From NCBI RefSeq assembly GCF_003932785.1, contig NZ_RQYT01000015.1, forward strand, positions 37,797 through 101,796: a stretch of DNA of 64,000 nt, given 5' to 3'. The stretch comes from Arachnia propionica (GTDB taxonomy: Bacteria > Actinomycetota > Actinomycetes > Propionibacteriales > Propionibacteriaceae). A model generated the notes under the pieces. The model saw nothing but the letters and a program-made list of their open reading frames with translations, did not search any database and was not told the origin of the DNA. Shown piece after piece: positions 7,374 to 16,523 of this stretch (position 1 is its first letter; each line of letters begins with the position of its first letter). The translations under genes were made by a program, and so were the position numbers.

Positions 7374-10028
7374 ATGAGCGATAAGCGCTACATCTACGAC
7401 CTCTCGGAGGGTGACGCCACGATGCGGAACCTCCTCGGCGGCAAGGGCGCCGGGGTTGCCGAGATGTCCCGGATCGGGGTTCCGGTTCCTGACGCCTTCA
7501 CCGTGACGACGACGGCGTGCGTCGAGACCATGAACCTCGGCGGTCAGTGGCCCGAGGGATTGGCCGAGGAGATCAACGCCGGTCTGAAGCGGCTGGAGGA
7601 ACGGACCGGACGCACACTCGGCGGCACCGAACGTCCGCTGCTCGTGTCGGTGCGTTCCGGCGCCGTCTACTCGATGCCCGGCATGATGGACACGATCCTC
7701 AACCTCGGCATCTCCGACGAGTCCGTGGCTGCGGTGGCCGCCGAATCCGGCAACGAGCGTTTCGCGTGGGACTGCTACCGCCGCTTCATCCAGATGTACG
7801 GCGAGGTCGTCGAGGGGGTGCCGCCCCACGCCTACGAGGACGCCCTGACCGAGCTCAAGCGCAACCGCGGGGTCGAACTCGACACCGACCTCAGCGCCGA
7901 GGACCTCAAGGAACTCGTCGACACGTTCAAGGCCATCAGCAACGAGCACCTCGGCGGGGAGTGGACCACGGATCCCGTCGAGCAGCTTCACCGTGCGGTC
8001 AACGCGGTGTTCAAGTCGTGGCTGAATCCGCGCGCCGAGGTCTACCGGCGCGCCAACAACATCCCCGCCGATCTGGGTACCGCCGTGAACATCATGCAGA
8101 TGGTCTTCGGCAACCGCGGCGACACCTCCGCCACGGGCGTGTGCTTCACCCGCAACCCGTCGACGGGTGACAAGGAGCTCTACGGCGAGTTCCTCGTCAA
8201 TGCGCAGGGTGAGGACGTGGTGGCGGGCATCCGCACCCCACGCCCCCTGGCCGAGATGCGTGAGGTGCTCCCTGAGGCCTACGACCAGCTCATCGCCACG
8301 ATGAAGCGGATGGAGGAGCACTACCGGGACATGCAGGACATGGAGTTCACCATCGAGAACGGACAGCTGTTCCTGCTCCAGACCCGCAACGGCAAGCGGA
8401 CGGCGGCAGCGGCTCTGAAGGTGGCCTCCGACCTCGTCGACGAGGGTCTCATCACGAAGGAGGAGGCGCTGCTGCGCATCGAGCCCGCCCAGCTCGACCA
8501 ACTGCTGCACCCGGCCATCGACCCCAAGCACGGCCGGAAGCCGATCGCCAAGGGGCTGCCCGCGTCGCCCGGCGCGGCCGTCGGTGAGGTCGTCTTCGAC
8601 GCCGACACCGCAGCCGAGCGGGGCGGCCGGGGTGAGCCCGTGGTGCTGGTGCGCTACGAGACGACCCCGGACGACATCCATGGCGTCATCGTCGCCCAGG
8701 GTGTCCTCACCGCCCATGGCGGCATGACCTCCCACGCGGCGGTCGTGGCCCGCGGCATGGGCAAGCCCTGCGTCGCCGGCGCCTCCGGCATCCACATCGA
8801 CGTCAAGGCCCGGACCCTCACGGTCGGTGACCGCGTCATCGCGGAGGGGGAGGTCATCACCCTCGACGGCTCCACGGGGGACGTCTACGGCGAGGCCCTC
8901 GAACTCATCCCGCCGCGCATCAACGAGGACTTCCAGCGTCTGGTGACCTGGGCCGACGAGGTGCGTCAGCTCGGTGTCCGGGCGAACGCGGACAACTTCG
9001 AGGATGCCTCCAAGGCTCGAGAGCTGGGTGCCCAGGGCATCGGGCTGTGCCGCACGGAGCACATGTTCATGGCCCAGGATCGGCTGCCCGCGGTGCGTCG
9101 CATGATCCTGGCCGAGACCCATGCCTCACGTACCGAGGCGCTGGCGGAGATCCTGCCGATGCAGCAGCAGGACTTCGAGGGCATCTTCACCGCGATGAAG
9201 GGGCTGCCCGTGACGGTGCGGCTGCTGGATCCGCCGTTGCACGAGTTCCTGCCGAACCTCGTCGAGCAGTCCCTGCTGGTGCAGAAGCTGGAACTCACCG
9301 ACGGCGACCCGGCGGAACTCGAGGCGGCCCGTGGCACGTTGGCCCAGGTCAAGCGGCTCCACGAGCTCAACCCGATGCTCGGCACCCGCGGCTGCCGTCT
9401 GGCGATGCTCTACCCGGAGATTCCGGACATGCAGGCCCGCGCCATCATCCGGGCGGCACTGGCCGTCCTGGAGCGCGAGGGCGAGACGGTCGGCGTGGAG
9501 ATCATGATCCCGCTGGTGGCCCTGTCGAAGGAGCTGGAGGTCCAGCGCGGCATCGTCGAGCGCGCGGTCAAGGAGGAGCTGGAGGCCGCGGGCAAGGACC
9601 TGCCCGTCACCATCGGCACGATGATCGAGCTGCCCCGGGCGGCGCTGGTGGCGGACCAGATCGCCGAGTACGCGGACTTCTTCAGCTTCGGTACGAACGA
9701 CCTGACCCAGACCGGTGTCGGCATCAGCCGTGACGACGCGGAGAACGGCTTCCTGACCCAGTACGTCATGGACCGGGTGCTGGAGCGCAACCCGTTCGAG
9801 TCCATCGACGTGGACGGCGTGGGTCAGCTCGTCGAGATCGGCGTCACGAAGGGCCGGGCCGTGAAGCAGAATCTCAAGACGGGGGTCTGCGGCGAGCACG
9901 GTGGCGATCCGGACTCCATCGAGTTCTTCCAGTCGGTGGGCCTGGACTACGTCTCCTGCTCCCCGTACCGGGTCCCGATCGCCCGGTTCGCGGCGGCGAA
10001 GGCCGTGCTGAAGCAGCGCGAGGACTGA
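7374..10028 (+). CDS. ppdK: Pyruvate, phosphate dikinase
   Basis: Interconverts pyruvate + ATP + Pi and PEP + AMP + PPi in the cytoplasm. The 884 residues match the family length. Visible parts are the N-terminal ATP-grasp domain (GGKGAGVAEM, SVRSGAVYSMPGMMDTI), the phosphohistidine domain with His454 in GGMTSHAAVVARGMGKPCVAG, and the PEP/pyruvate barrel (GLCRTEHMF, GTNDLTQ, CGEHGGDP with the catalytic cysteine). It has its own upstream region and a strong hairpin behind it, so it is probably monocistronic. PTS genes and pckG nearby also act on PEP. In propionibacteria this enzyme is usually linked to reversible, PPi-linked glycolysis and gluconeogenesis. Confidence 0.97.
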   Translation: MSDKRYIYDLSEGDATMRNLLGGKGAGVAEMSRIGVPVPDAFTVTTTACVETMNLGGQWPEGLAEEINAGLKRLEERTGRTLGGTERPLLVSVRSGAVYSMPGMMDTILNLGISDESVAAVAAESGNERFAWDCYRRFIQMYGEVVEGVPPHAYEDALTELKRNRGVELDTDLSAEDLKELVDTFKAISNEHLGGEWTTDPVEQLHRAVNAVFKSWLNPRAEVYRRANNIPADLGTAVNIMQMVFGNRGDTSATGVCFTRNPSTGDKELYGEFLVNAQGEDVVAGIRTPRPLAEMREVLPEAYDQLIATMKRMEEHYRDMQDMEFTIENGQLFLLQTRNGKRTAAAALKVASDLVDEGLITKEEALLRIEPAQLDQLLHPAIDPKHGRKPIAKGLPASPGAAVGEVVFDADTAAERGGRGEPVVLVRYETTPDDIHGVIVAQGVLTAHGGMTSHAAVVARGMGKPCVAGASGIHIDVKARTLTVGDRVIAEGEVITLDGSTGDVYGEALELIPPRINEDFQRLVTWADEVRQLGVRANADNFEDASKARELGAQGIGLCRTEHMFMAQDRLPAVRRMILAETHASRTEALAEILPMQQQDFEGIFTAMKGLPVTVRLLDPPLHEFLPNLVEQSLLVQKLELTDGDPAELEAARGTLAQVKRLHELNPMLGTRGCRLAMLYPEIPDMQARAIIRAALAVLEREGETVGVEIMIPLVALSKELEVQRGIVERAVKEELEAAGKDLPVTIGTMIELPRAALVADQIAEYADFFSFGTNDLTQTGVGISRDDAENGFLTQYVMDRVLERNPFESIDVDGVGQLVEIGVTKGRAVKQNLKTGVCGEHGGDPDSIEFFQSVGLDYVSCSPYRVPIARFAAAKAVLKQRED

Positions 10029-10037
10029 GGCCGGACG

Positions 10038-10075
10038 GGTGGTCGCGACATGCCCCCGGGTGTGTCGCGACCACC
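10038..10075 (+). terminator. Hairpin terminator after ppdK
   Basis: Perfect 13-bp inverted repeat (10038-10050 with 10063-10075) with a 12-base loop, starting 9 bases after the ppdK stop. Confidence 0.8.
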
Positions 10076-10200
10076 GTCATCCCTGACCTGTGGTGGCTGC
10101 CGTGGTCGGGAGTTCATGCCGCCGTCCCACGGCCGAGCTGGGTGGGTTCCCACAGCGGGGCCTGCGCGGTCATGTTGCTCCAACGCGAAAGGTCCGAGAC

Positions 10201-12243
10201 TTGCTCAACTTTGTCGTGAGGTGTCTGTTGGTCGCGTCGTGGATCGTGGCCCTGGTTCTCTCCGCTCTCACCGTCGAGGGCCGCAGCAGTGGAACACCTC
10301 TCACCAGCGATGCGGTCGTCGAGGTGACGGAGTGGCATGGGGAACAGCGGATCACCGAGCTACGGCGCGACCTGACAGCCCTCGCGGCGGCGGAGGGCGT
10401 CGTGATCGGACAGGTCGAACCTGATGTCCGTGACAACCGCGGCTCCCGCATCATGTACCTCACAGGGCCGGGGGCCGAGGGGATCATCGCCGAACCACCC
10501 CGGGTGGATTTCGGCTCGGCCATGCGGACCAGTTTCGCCCCCATGGCCGAGATCGAGTTCCAGGACCCGGTGGGGGACTGGGTGGTTCTGGGCCGTCAGG
10601 ACGCGGTGCCGGTGCTGGCCGAGGCGTTGCGGTCGAGGGGCGCCACGGTCGAGACGCGGCAGAACGAGCGGTGGCCGAGGCTCGAGGTGCCCGGAAATCT
10701 CGAGATCGCGGTCGGTCTCATGATTGCCTCCTCGGCAGCGGCCCTGGTGCTCTCCCGCACCCGACGGGCAGCCATCTGTCGGCTCCATGGCGGCTCGGCG
10801 ACCGGTTTCGCCGTGAAGGAGTTCGGCCCCCTCGGTGCGCTCTGGGTGGGCTCCGGGGTGCTCCTGCTGGCCGTGGGTGGCCTCTGGTTGTTGGCCACCC
10901 AGGGCGGCATCGGGCTGCTGGAGTGGGCGGCGCACAGTGCCAGCACGGGGATCTGGTTCCTGTGGTTCGCCGTTGTGGGGGCCATGGCCACGCTGGGAGC
11001 CGTGTGGCGCACCGATCTGGTCCGGGCGCTCAAGGGTGAGCTCCCCGCTCGGGGGATGATCGCCGCTTCGTGGGCGATGCGGCTGGGGGCCATCGTCCTG
11101 GCCCTTGCGGCGATCGGTCACTGCCTCTCCTTGGCGACAGCGGCAGCCAGCCGACAGCGGTCGCTGGAGGCGATGAGGTCGGTTCCCGGGGCGCATCTGA
11201 TGTTCATCGGCGGCGCGCTCTACTCCAACGAGGCCCAGAACGCGATGGGAGCCGTCATGGGGCCCTGGCTGCAGGGGCAGGCGGAGTCCGGCCGGTTGCT
11301 CTTGGCCGCGCCCCGGGAAAGTCCCGTGGGTCAGTTGGTGTACGTCAACCGCCGATACCTGGCGAGCCATCCGCTCCAGCTGAGCGATGGCCGTGACGTG
11401 CGGGACGTGGTCGGGGATGATGAGGTGGCGCTCCTCGTCCCGGAGGATCGGTGGGCCGAACGCGAGCTCATCGCCGCTGATGCTCGTGAGTCCATGGAGT
11501 TCGAGGTGGGGATGGGGGCCGATGTTCCCACGGTGGTGCTCATGACCCCGGCCCGGCAGCGCCTCCCTCTCTTCGGTATTCCGGATGAGACCGCTGGTTG
11601 GTCGAGTCATTCCGCCGGCCTGGAGAGCACGTGGGTGGAGGAGCCGATCGTCCTCGTTGTTCCCAATGGCGGGTTCAATGCCTACGTCTCTGCCGCCGGC
11701 GAGGGCAGGGTGTTGTTCTTCGACGCCGAGGCGCTCATCCAGGAGATCGAGGCAGACCCCGTGCTGGCCGGTTACGTGACCAGCCTCACTCCCGTGGAGG
11801 TCCGGGCGTCGCGCCATGCGGCGGAGGCTCTCATCGCGTTCAGGATGGCCGCCCTGGAGGCGGGTATCGCCGGAGTGATCGCGCTCATGGCCGGGGCGTC
11901 CCTGGCGGTGTCCTACAGCGGGCTTCGCGGGCCATCGATCCTCGTGCGGCACCTGCATGGTCGCCATGCGCTCGGCTCCTATCGATGGCTGCTGCTCGCC
12001 GAGGTGGCCCTGGCCCTCGGAGCGCTGAGCTGGCTCCCGTGGCAGGTCATGCAACGGCGTGCCCATTTCGAGGCCTTGGTGGCGGCGACGGAGGGTGGCA
12101 TCGGGCTCGGTCCGCCACCTGAACTGCGGGTGGCGGACCTCCTACCGGGAGCACTGGTGGTCCTGGTCGTCTCCGGGGGACTGGTCATGATGTTGTTCTG
12201 GGTGCATCGACGAATCATCAGGAAGGGAGTCAGTGAGGCGTGA
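10201..12243 (+). CDS. Bacteriocin-associated integral membrane protein (ABC permease, putative immunity/export)
   Basis: About 680 residues with one N-terminal membrane segment, four more by ~residue 335, a large extracytoplasmic domain (~340-575) and three segments near the C-terminus. This layout fits FtsX/MacB-like permeases and the bacteriocin-associated 7-TM family that partners lactococcin-972-type ATPases. A TTG at 10201 is taken as start because GAAAGG lies 8 bases upstream and it begins just before the first membrane segment; the frame stays open upstream to 10090. The stop overlaps the next gene (GTGA), so the two should form one ABC complex. The bacteriocin link comes from the family, not from a visible bacteriocin gene. 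Confidence 0.75.
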   Translation: MLNFVVRCLLVASWIVALVLSALTVEGRSSGTPLTSDAVVEVTEWHGEQRITELRRDLTALAAAEGVVIGQVEPDVRDNRGSRIMYLTGPGAEGIIAEPPRVDFGSAMRTSFAPMAEIEFQDPVGDWVVLGRQDAVPVLAEALRSRGATVETRQNERWPRLEVPGNLEIAVGLMIASSAAALVLSRTRRAAICRLHGGSATGFAVKEFGPLGALWVGSGVLLLAVGGLWLLATQGGIGLLEWAAHSASTGIWFLWFAVVGAMATLGAVWRTDLVRALKGELPARGMIAASWAMRLGAIVLALAAIGHCLSLATAAASRQRSLEAMRSVPGAHLMFIGGALYSNEAQNAMGAVMGPWLQGQAESGRLLLAAPRESPVGQLVYVNRRYLASHPLQLSDGRDVRDVVGDDEVALLVPEDRWAERELIAADARESMEFEVGMGADVPTVVLMTPARQRLPLFGIPDETAGWSSHSAGLESTWVEEPIVLVVPNGGFNAYVSAAGEGRVLFFDAEALIQEIEADPVLAGYVTSLTPVEVRASRHAAEALIAFRMAALEAGIAGVIALMAGASLAVSYSGLRGPSILVRHLHGRHALGSYRWLLLAEVALALGALSWLPWQVMQRRAHFEALVAATEGGIGLGPPPELRVADLLPGALVVLVVSGGLVMMLFWVHRRIIRKGVSEA

Positions 12244-12872
12244 TGTTGGCGATCCAGGGACTGAAGAAGTCCTTCGGTGAGCGGGTGTTGTGGCGTGACC
12301 TCGCACTGGAGGTGGAGCGGGGCACCATGACCGCCCTGACCGGGGTCAGTGGTGCGGGCAAGAGCACGCTGCTCAACTGCATCGGGTTGCTGGAGACACC
12401 GGATGAGGGGTCCATTCGTTTCGACGGGAAGGACATCCTCGGCCTGTCCGGGGCAGCGGTGCGCCGGTTCCGCAGGGACACCCTGGGGTACCTGTTCCAG
12501 AACTACGCCCTGGTGGAGGACGCCACGGTGCTGGAGAACCTGGAGGTGGCCCTGGGGCGTCGCCGCGCCAAGGAGAACCTCGCCGACCTCATGGCCCAGG
12601 TGGGATTGACCGGTCACGAGCACAGCAGGGTCGCCACCCTGTCCGGAGGTGAACAGCAACGGGTGGCTCTCGCCAGGGTGATCGGGAAGCAGGCCGACCT
12701 CATCCTGGCTGACGAGCCCACCGGGGCCCTGGACGAGGAGAACTCCGAGGCCGTGGTCGGGCACCTGAGGCGTCTTGCCGACGGCGGGGCGACGGTGGTC
12801 ATCGCCACCCACGACCCGGGTGTCCGGGACTCCTGCGACCAGGTGGTGCACTTGGACATGAACATCCCCTGA
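12240..12872 (+). CDS. ABC transporter ATPase, lactococcin-972 export group
   Basis: A 210-residue nucleotide-binding protein with Walker A GVSGAGKST, Q-loop region TLGYLFQNYALVEDATVLENL, signature LSGGEQQRVALARV, Walker B LILADEPTGALD and H-loop ATHDPG. The FQNYALVEDATVLENL stretch is typical of the putative bacteriocin-export ATPase family (lactococcin 972 group). It starts at GTG inside the preceding stop (a second ATG follows at once). It should energise the membrane protein encoded just upstream. It could export or extract a peptide from the membrane, or act in envelope-stress sensing. Confidence 0.85.
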   Translation: MMLAIQGLKKSFGERVLWRDLALEVERGTMTALTGVSGAGKSTLLNCIGLLETPDEGSIRFDGKDILGLSGAAVRRFRRDTLGYLFQNYALVEDATVLENLEVALGRRRAKENLADLMAQVGLTGHEHSRVATLSGGEQQRVALARVIGKQADLILADEPTGALDEENSEAVVGHLRRLADGGATVVIATHDPGVRDSCDQVVHLDMNIP

Positions 12873-13033
12873 GAGGGTGCGCGGATAGGGGGATCGTGAC
12901 GAGGACCGGCACGGTGGCTTCCGGGCAAGGCGGACGACGAGGAGCGCACTGGATCGTGGCAGTCGAGGAGGTCCGCTGCCAGGGGGTCACCGGGGCGACT
13001 GCAGTGGATGCGCCTGTCCGCGCGCCCTCTTGC

Positions 13034-13315
13034 TCAGAGAAGGTTGGTCTGGCTGACGGCGTGGATTTTCGCGGTTTCTGTGGTGACCTCGCTCCACAGG
13101 ATGAGCCAGCTCTGGCCTTGGTCGGTGACGCGGATTGCCCAGACAAAGCCATGGGTCAGAATCGGTGCATCGAGACGGTGCCGTCGGGCTCGGACGTCCC
13201 CATCAGCGATCCAGCCCACGGCTTCATCGATCTTCTCCAGCAGGTTCTCACGACCCTGCTCCCAGAGCTGGTCAAGAATGGCAGCGGCTGACTCGTCCTC
13301 GATGACCTCAAACAT
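13034..13315 (-). CDS. Putative toxin-like protein of a two-gene cassette
   Basis: 93 residues from ATG 13315, one base after the stop of the upstream small gene. The sequence has an alpha-helical N-terminal half (DQLWEQGRENLLEKIDEA) and a C-terminal strand-rich half (RRHRLDAPILTHGFVWAIRV, SWLILWSE). That layout resembles compact RelE/ParE-like toxins or small stand-alone cytoplasmic proteins, but no catalytic motif is clear. Together with the AbrB-like partner it looks like a type II toxin-antitoxin pair. A longer frame from 13381 would overlap the partner and is less likely. Function is a guess from gene pairing and size. Confidence 0.5.
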   Translation of the reverse strand: MFEVIEDESAAAILDQLWEQGRENLLEKIDEAVGWIADGDVRARRHRLDAPILTHGFVWAIRVTDQGQSWLILWSEVTTETAKIHAVSQTNLL

Positions 13316-13316
13316 G

Positions 13317-13541
13317 TCAAGAACGTTTCCTGTACTTCCGACCTTCGGTCGGGCGAGCCATCGAGGCGTTGACCTGGTCAATCAGGCCGGGAGTCTGCAG
13401 TGCTGCGATCTCGATCTCGGTGAGCACCCGTGCTGGTTCCAGCAGCAGGGCGCCACCGTCCAGCTCGGTGACCTTGAAGGTCTGTTCCTTCGGGCCCAGT
13501 GTTGCTCTCCCCCTGGCGTCGGTGACCAGTACAGCACTCAT
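13317..13541 (-). CDS. Small AbrB/SpoVT-like putative antitoxin
   Basis: About 74 residues from ATG 13541; an in-frame GTG at 13562 would add 7 residues, and neither has well-spaced ribosome binding bases. The N-terminal part (VLVTDARGRATL, EQTFKVTELDGGALLLEPARVL) fits a swapped-hairpin AbrB-like fold. The C-terminal part (EIAALQTPGLIDQV, then a basic RPTEGRKYRKRS tail) could bind a partner or DNA. It precedes the possible toxin gene with a single base between stop and start, as is common for antitoxin-toxin operons. Family assignment is tentative. Confidence 0.5.
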   Translation of the reverse strand: MSAVLVTDARGRATLGPKEQTFKVTELDGGALLLEPARVLTEIEIAALQTPGLIDQVNASMARPTEGRKYRKRS

Positions 13542-13586
13542 GCCCTCAAGGGTATCACCCACAGCCCTGTGAGCTCCCGGGGCTTC

Positions 13587-14267
13587 TCAGACCGTCCAGG
13601 CCTCCAGTTGGTGGCTGCGCTCCCAGAACAGCTCCTCGTAGCGGGTCGCGTCGACGAAGGCGGTCATCATCTGCTCGCGGGTCAGCTCGTCGGCGGCCTC
13701 CGCCGCCTCGTCGAGGAGTTCGATGGCCGTGGCCGTGGTGGCCTGGAAGGCCGGATCCGCATAGGCCGCCACCCAGGTCCCGTACGGGTGGTCCTTCACC
13801 GAGGCGGCCTTCTCGGCCAGGTCCAGTCCCACCTGCGCGTAGACCCAGTAGCAGGGCAGCACCGCCGCCACCCCGACCGGGTAGGGCTCATAGGCGACGT
13901 TGGTCTGGATGAAGTTGACGTAGCCCCTCGTGGTGGGGGAGGCGGCCTCGGCGTGCGGGGCGTCCTTGAGCAGCGGGTCGTTGAGGAGCGCGTCGTGCAT
14001 CATCACCTCACCCGCGACGGCCTCCCCGGCGCTCTGTGCCCAGAAGGCCCGGGCCCGGGCGTGTGGGGCGCGGGCCGCCAACTGCGCCAGGGCCCGGGAG
14101 TAGCCGCGCAGGTAGAAGTCGTCCTGGACGATGTACTCGACGAAGCGGTGCCCCGCCAGGCTGCCGTCGGCCAGCTCCACCAGCAGCGGCAGCCGATCGA
14201 TCCGCTCCCTGATGGGGGCGATGCGCTCCCAGGCCGCGGCCGAGAACTCACGGGTCGTCCAGTTCAT
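13587..14267 (-). CDS. tenA: TenA-family aminopyrimidine aminohydrolase / thiaminase II
   Basis: 226-residue all-helical protein of the TenA family, which recycles aminomethylpyrimidine from degraded thiamine. Family marks include FVEYIVQDDFYLRGYSRAL, PCYWVYAQVG, a conserved C-terminal Glu pair region (YEELFWERSH) and a TRGYVNFIQTNV segment. The usual TenA nucleophile region is seen as AVLPCYWVY. The ATG at 14267 overlaps the thiD stop by 4 bases, making it the last gene of thiM-thiE-thiD-tenA. It is regulated with that operon by the upstream TPP riboswitch. The salvage role agrees with the absence of thiC and thiG here. Confidence 0.9.
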   Translation of the reverse strand: MNWTTREFSAAAWERIAPIRERIDRLPLLVELADGSLAGHRFVEYIVQDDFYLRGYSRALAQLAARAPHARARAFWAQSAGEAVAGEVMMHDALLNDPLLKDAPHAEAASPTTRGYVNFIQTNVAYEPYPVGVAAVLPCYWVYAQVGLDLAEKAASVKDHPYGTWVAAYADPAFQATTATAIELLDEAAEAADELTREQMMTAFVDATRYEELFWERSHQLEAWTV

Positions 14268-15088
14268 GATGCTCCTTCGACGAGATGGTTGACCGGCCCG
14301 TGGCCGGAGTCCGGGGTGCGGGACAACCGCCAGGTGGCTCCGGCGACGATGGCCCGGTGCAGGTAGTCCCGGGCCCGCTCCACCGTCGCCACGTCCAGGA
14401 CCCCGGAGCGGGCGACGCAGGCCGCCACCGCTGAACTCAGCGTGCAACCCGTGCCATGCGTGTTCCGGGTGTGGATGCGGGGACTCGTCAGCCGGATCGT
14501 GTCCTCGGGGGTGACGAGGAGGTCGGTGAGCTCGTCACCGTCGAGATGCCCGCCCTTCGCGAGCACCGCCCGCGCTCCGGCTTGAACCAGCCGCTGCGCC
14601 TGGTCGGCCAGCTCATCGGAGGAGGTCGCGGGGGCCTCGTCGAGCAGGACCGCGGTTTCCGGGACGTTCGGGGTGATGACATCGGCCAGGGGCATCAGCC
14701 GGGTACGCATCACCTCGACGGCGTCCTCGGCCAGCAGGGCGTCGCCGGAGGTCGCCACCATGACCGGGTCGAGCACGATGGTGCCGAAGTCCTTCCGGCG
14801 GGACGCGAGGAGGTCGGCCACGGCGCCCGCGACCCCCGCGTTGGTGAGCATCCCGAGCTTCGTGGCGTCGACGGCGATGTCATCGACGACCGCCGTCACC
14901 TGGTCGACCACGAAACCCGGGTCGAGCGCCTGGGCGGCCCGCACCCCCTGGGTGTTCTGCACCGTCAGACCGGCGATCGCCGCGCAGCCGTAGACCCCGA
15001 GGGCGGAGAAGGTCTTCAGATCCGCCTGGATCCCGGCGCCTCCGCTGGGGTCCGAGCCGGCGATGGACAGGGCGACCGGGGGTTTCAT
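14264..15088 (-). CDS. thiD: Hydroxymethylpyrimidine/phosphomethylpyrimidine kinase
   Basis: 274-residue ribokinase-fold enzyme that phosphorylates HMP and HMP-P to the pyrophosphate used by ThiE. Seen: N-terminal [51 protein letters not shown], and the C-terminal anion-hole motif [16 protein letters not shown] with the catalytic region. ATG 15088 lies inside the thiE stop (4-base overlap); the frame continues upstream to 15325 but that would run through thiE. Cytoplasmic, part of the pyrimidine-salvage branch. Confidence 0.95.
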   Translation of the reverse strand: MKPPVALSIAGSDPSGGAGIQADLKTFSALGVYGCAAIAGLTVQNTQGVRAAQALDPGFVVDQVTAVVDDIAVDATKLGMLTNAGVAGAVADLLASRRKDFGTIVLDPVMVATSGDALLAEDAVEVMRTRLMPLADVITPNVPETAVLLDEAPATSSDELADQAQRLVQAGARAVLAKGGHLDGDELTDLLVTPEDTIRLTSPRIHTRNTHGTGCTLSSAVAACVARSGVLDVATVERARDYLHRAIVAGATWRLSRTPDSGHGPVNHLVEGAS

Positions 15089-15735
15089 GGTTTCCTCCAG
15101 AGGGTGATGAGCTCGTCGGCGGCCAGGCGTGGATCGGGGGCGGCGGCGATGGCGGAGACCACGCAGATCCCGTCCACCCCCGCCTTGATGAGTGCGGCTG
15201 CATTTCCGGCGTTGATGCCGCCGATGGCGACGACGCGCAGCCCCTCCGGGCGGAGCCTCAGGAGTTCCTCCACACCGGTCAGGCCGAGGGGCGGGGCGGT
15301 GTCCGTCTTCGTCGCGGTCTCCCACACCGGGCTGAGGCCCACCACGTCGGCGAGTCCCTCCCGGGCGACGGCCAGCATCTCCTCCCGCGAACTGACGGAG
15401 ATTCCGAGCAGCCGCTCAGGGCCGATGGCCGCCCGGGCCGCGCGGGCCGTGGCGTCACCCTGACCGATGTGCAGGTGGGTGCCCAGCTCGGCGGCGACCT
15501 CGACCCGGTCGTTGACGAACAACTCGGCCCCGGAGGCCCCGGCGGCGACGGCCCTCTCGATGGCCCGCTGACATGCGAGCACTCCGGCGCGGAACTCCTC
15601 GTGTGTGGCGTGCTTGTCCCGGAACTGCACCACACCGGCACCGCCCAGAACCGCCTGCTCCACCGTGGCGGCCACGTTGTCCCTTCCCCCGGCGAGTTCC
15701 GGGTCGGTCACGTAGTACAGCCGCCAGTCGGTCAC
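15085..15735 (-). CDS. thiE: Thiamine-phosphate synthase
   Basis: 216-residue TIM-barrel enzyme joining HMP-pyrophosphate and the thiazole phosphate from ThiM to give thiamine phosphate. Marks: [11 protein letters not shown] at the start, [14 protein letters not shown] (substrate-binding KxA region), [43 protein letters not shown] and [12 protein letters not shown]. It overlaps thiM upstream and thiD downstream by 4 bases each, implying translational coupling. Confidence 0.95.
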   Translation of the reverse strand: MTDWRLYYVTDPELAGGRDNVAATVEQAVLGGAGVVQFRDKHATHEEFRAGVLACQRAIERAVAAGASGAELFVNDRVEVAAELGTHLHIGQGDATARAARAAIGPERLLGISVSSREEMLAVAREGLADVVGLSPVWETATKTDTAPPLGLTGVEELLRLRPEGLRVVAIGGINAGNAAALIKAGVDGICVVSAIAAAPDPRLAADELITLWRKP

Positions 15736-16523
15736 GCCCGGTCCTCCACCTCGACGAGGCGAACCACTTCGTCCGGGGTCAGCGTGTACAGGGCGTCCCG
15801 CCAGGCGACCTCGAAGCTCGCGGGCCCCTTCGCGTCGCGCCCGGCGACGAGGCCAGCGGCGGCGAACAGGGCGTGGGCCGCGACGACGGCGTCGTGGGGT
15901 CGGTCGGGACTGGCCCCCAGAGCGGCAGCCACCGTCGCCCCGAGGGAGCAGCCGGTGCCGATCACCAGCGGCATGAGGGCGTGGCCGCCGCGGATCCGAG
16001 TGACCCGCCCCTGCGAGACGACGAGGTCCACCTCCCCGGAGATGGCGACCACCGTCCCGTGCTCGGTGGCGAGGGAGGAGGCGGCGTCGAGGGCGGCCTC
16101 GACGGGGTCAGTGGCGTCGACGCCCCGTCCCCCCGCGCTGGCCCCGGCGAGTCCGAGGATCTCGGAGGAGTTGCCGCGGATGCAGGCGGGGGAGTGGGTC
16201 AGCAGGCCGCGGGCCAGTGCGGTGCGCACGGGCAGGGCGCCGACCGCGACGGGGTCGAGGACCCACGGCCTCCCGGCCGCGCTCGCGGCCGCGGCGGCGC
16301 GTCGTTGGGCCCGGTGCTGTTCGGTGGAGCCGTTGCCCACGTTGATGAGGACCGCGGAGGCGATGCCGGCGAAGATCTCGGCCTCCTCGGGAAGGTCGAT
16401 CATGGCGGGTGCCGCCCCGATCGCGAGCAGGACGTTGGCCGTGATCTGTGGCACCACCGTGTTGGTGAGGCAGTGGACCAGGGGCGCGGTGGCGCGCAGA
16501 TTCTCGAGGATGGTGGCGACCAT
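15732..16523 (-). CDS. thiM: Hydroxyethylthiazole kinase
   Basis: 263-residue ribokinase-fold enzyme phosphorylating the thiazole alcohol for thiamine salvage. Seen: PLVHCLTNTVVPQITANVLL, APAMIDLPEEAEIFA, VLDPVAVGALPVRT, IRGNSSEILGLAG, and the catalytic loop VIGTGCSLGATVAA. ATG 16523 is chosen because AAGGGA lies 5 bases upstream and belongs to the TPP riboswitch; an upstream in-frame start at 16598 would translate the riboswitch itself. First gene of the four-gene thiamine salvage operon. Confidence 0.95.
   Translation of the reverse strand: MVATILENLRATAPLVHCLTNTVVPQITANVLLAIGAAPAMIDLPEEAEIFAGIASAVLINVGNGSTEQHRAQRRAAAAASAAGRPWVLDPVAVGALPVRTALARGLLTHSPACIRGNSSEILGLAGASAGGRGVDATDPVEAALDAASSLATEHGTVVAISGEVDLVVSQGRVTRIRGGHALMPLVIGTGCSLGATVAAALGASPDRPHDAVVAAHALFAAAGLVAGRDAKGPASFEVAWRDALYTLTPDEVVRLVEVEDRA

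Noticed and set aside
10029..10200. Possible bacteriocin precursor upstream of the ABC pair
   Set aside because: Only the ppdK terminator and an unstructured in-frame extension are present; no signal peptide or mature peptide pattern.
12896..13291. Plus-strand open frames over the toxin-antitoxin region
   Set aside because: They run antisense to the two small minus-strand genes and show no domain or credible start signal.
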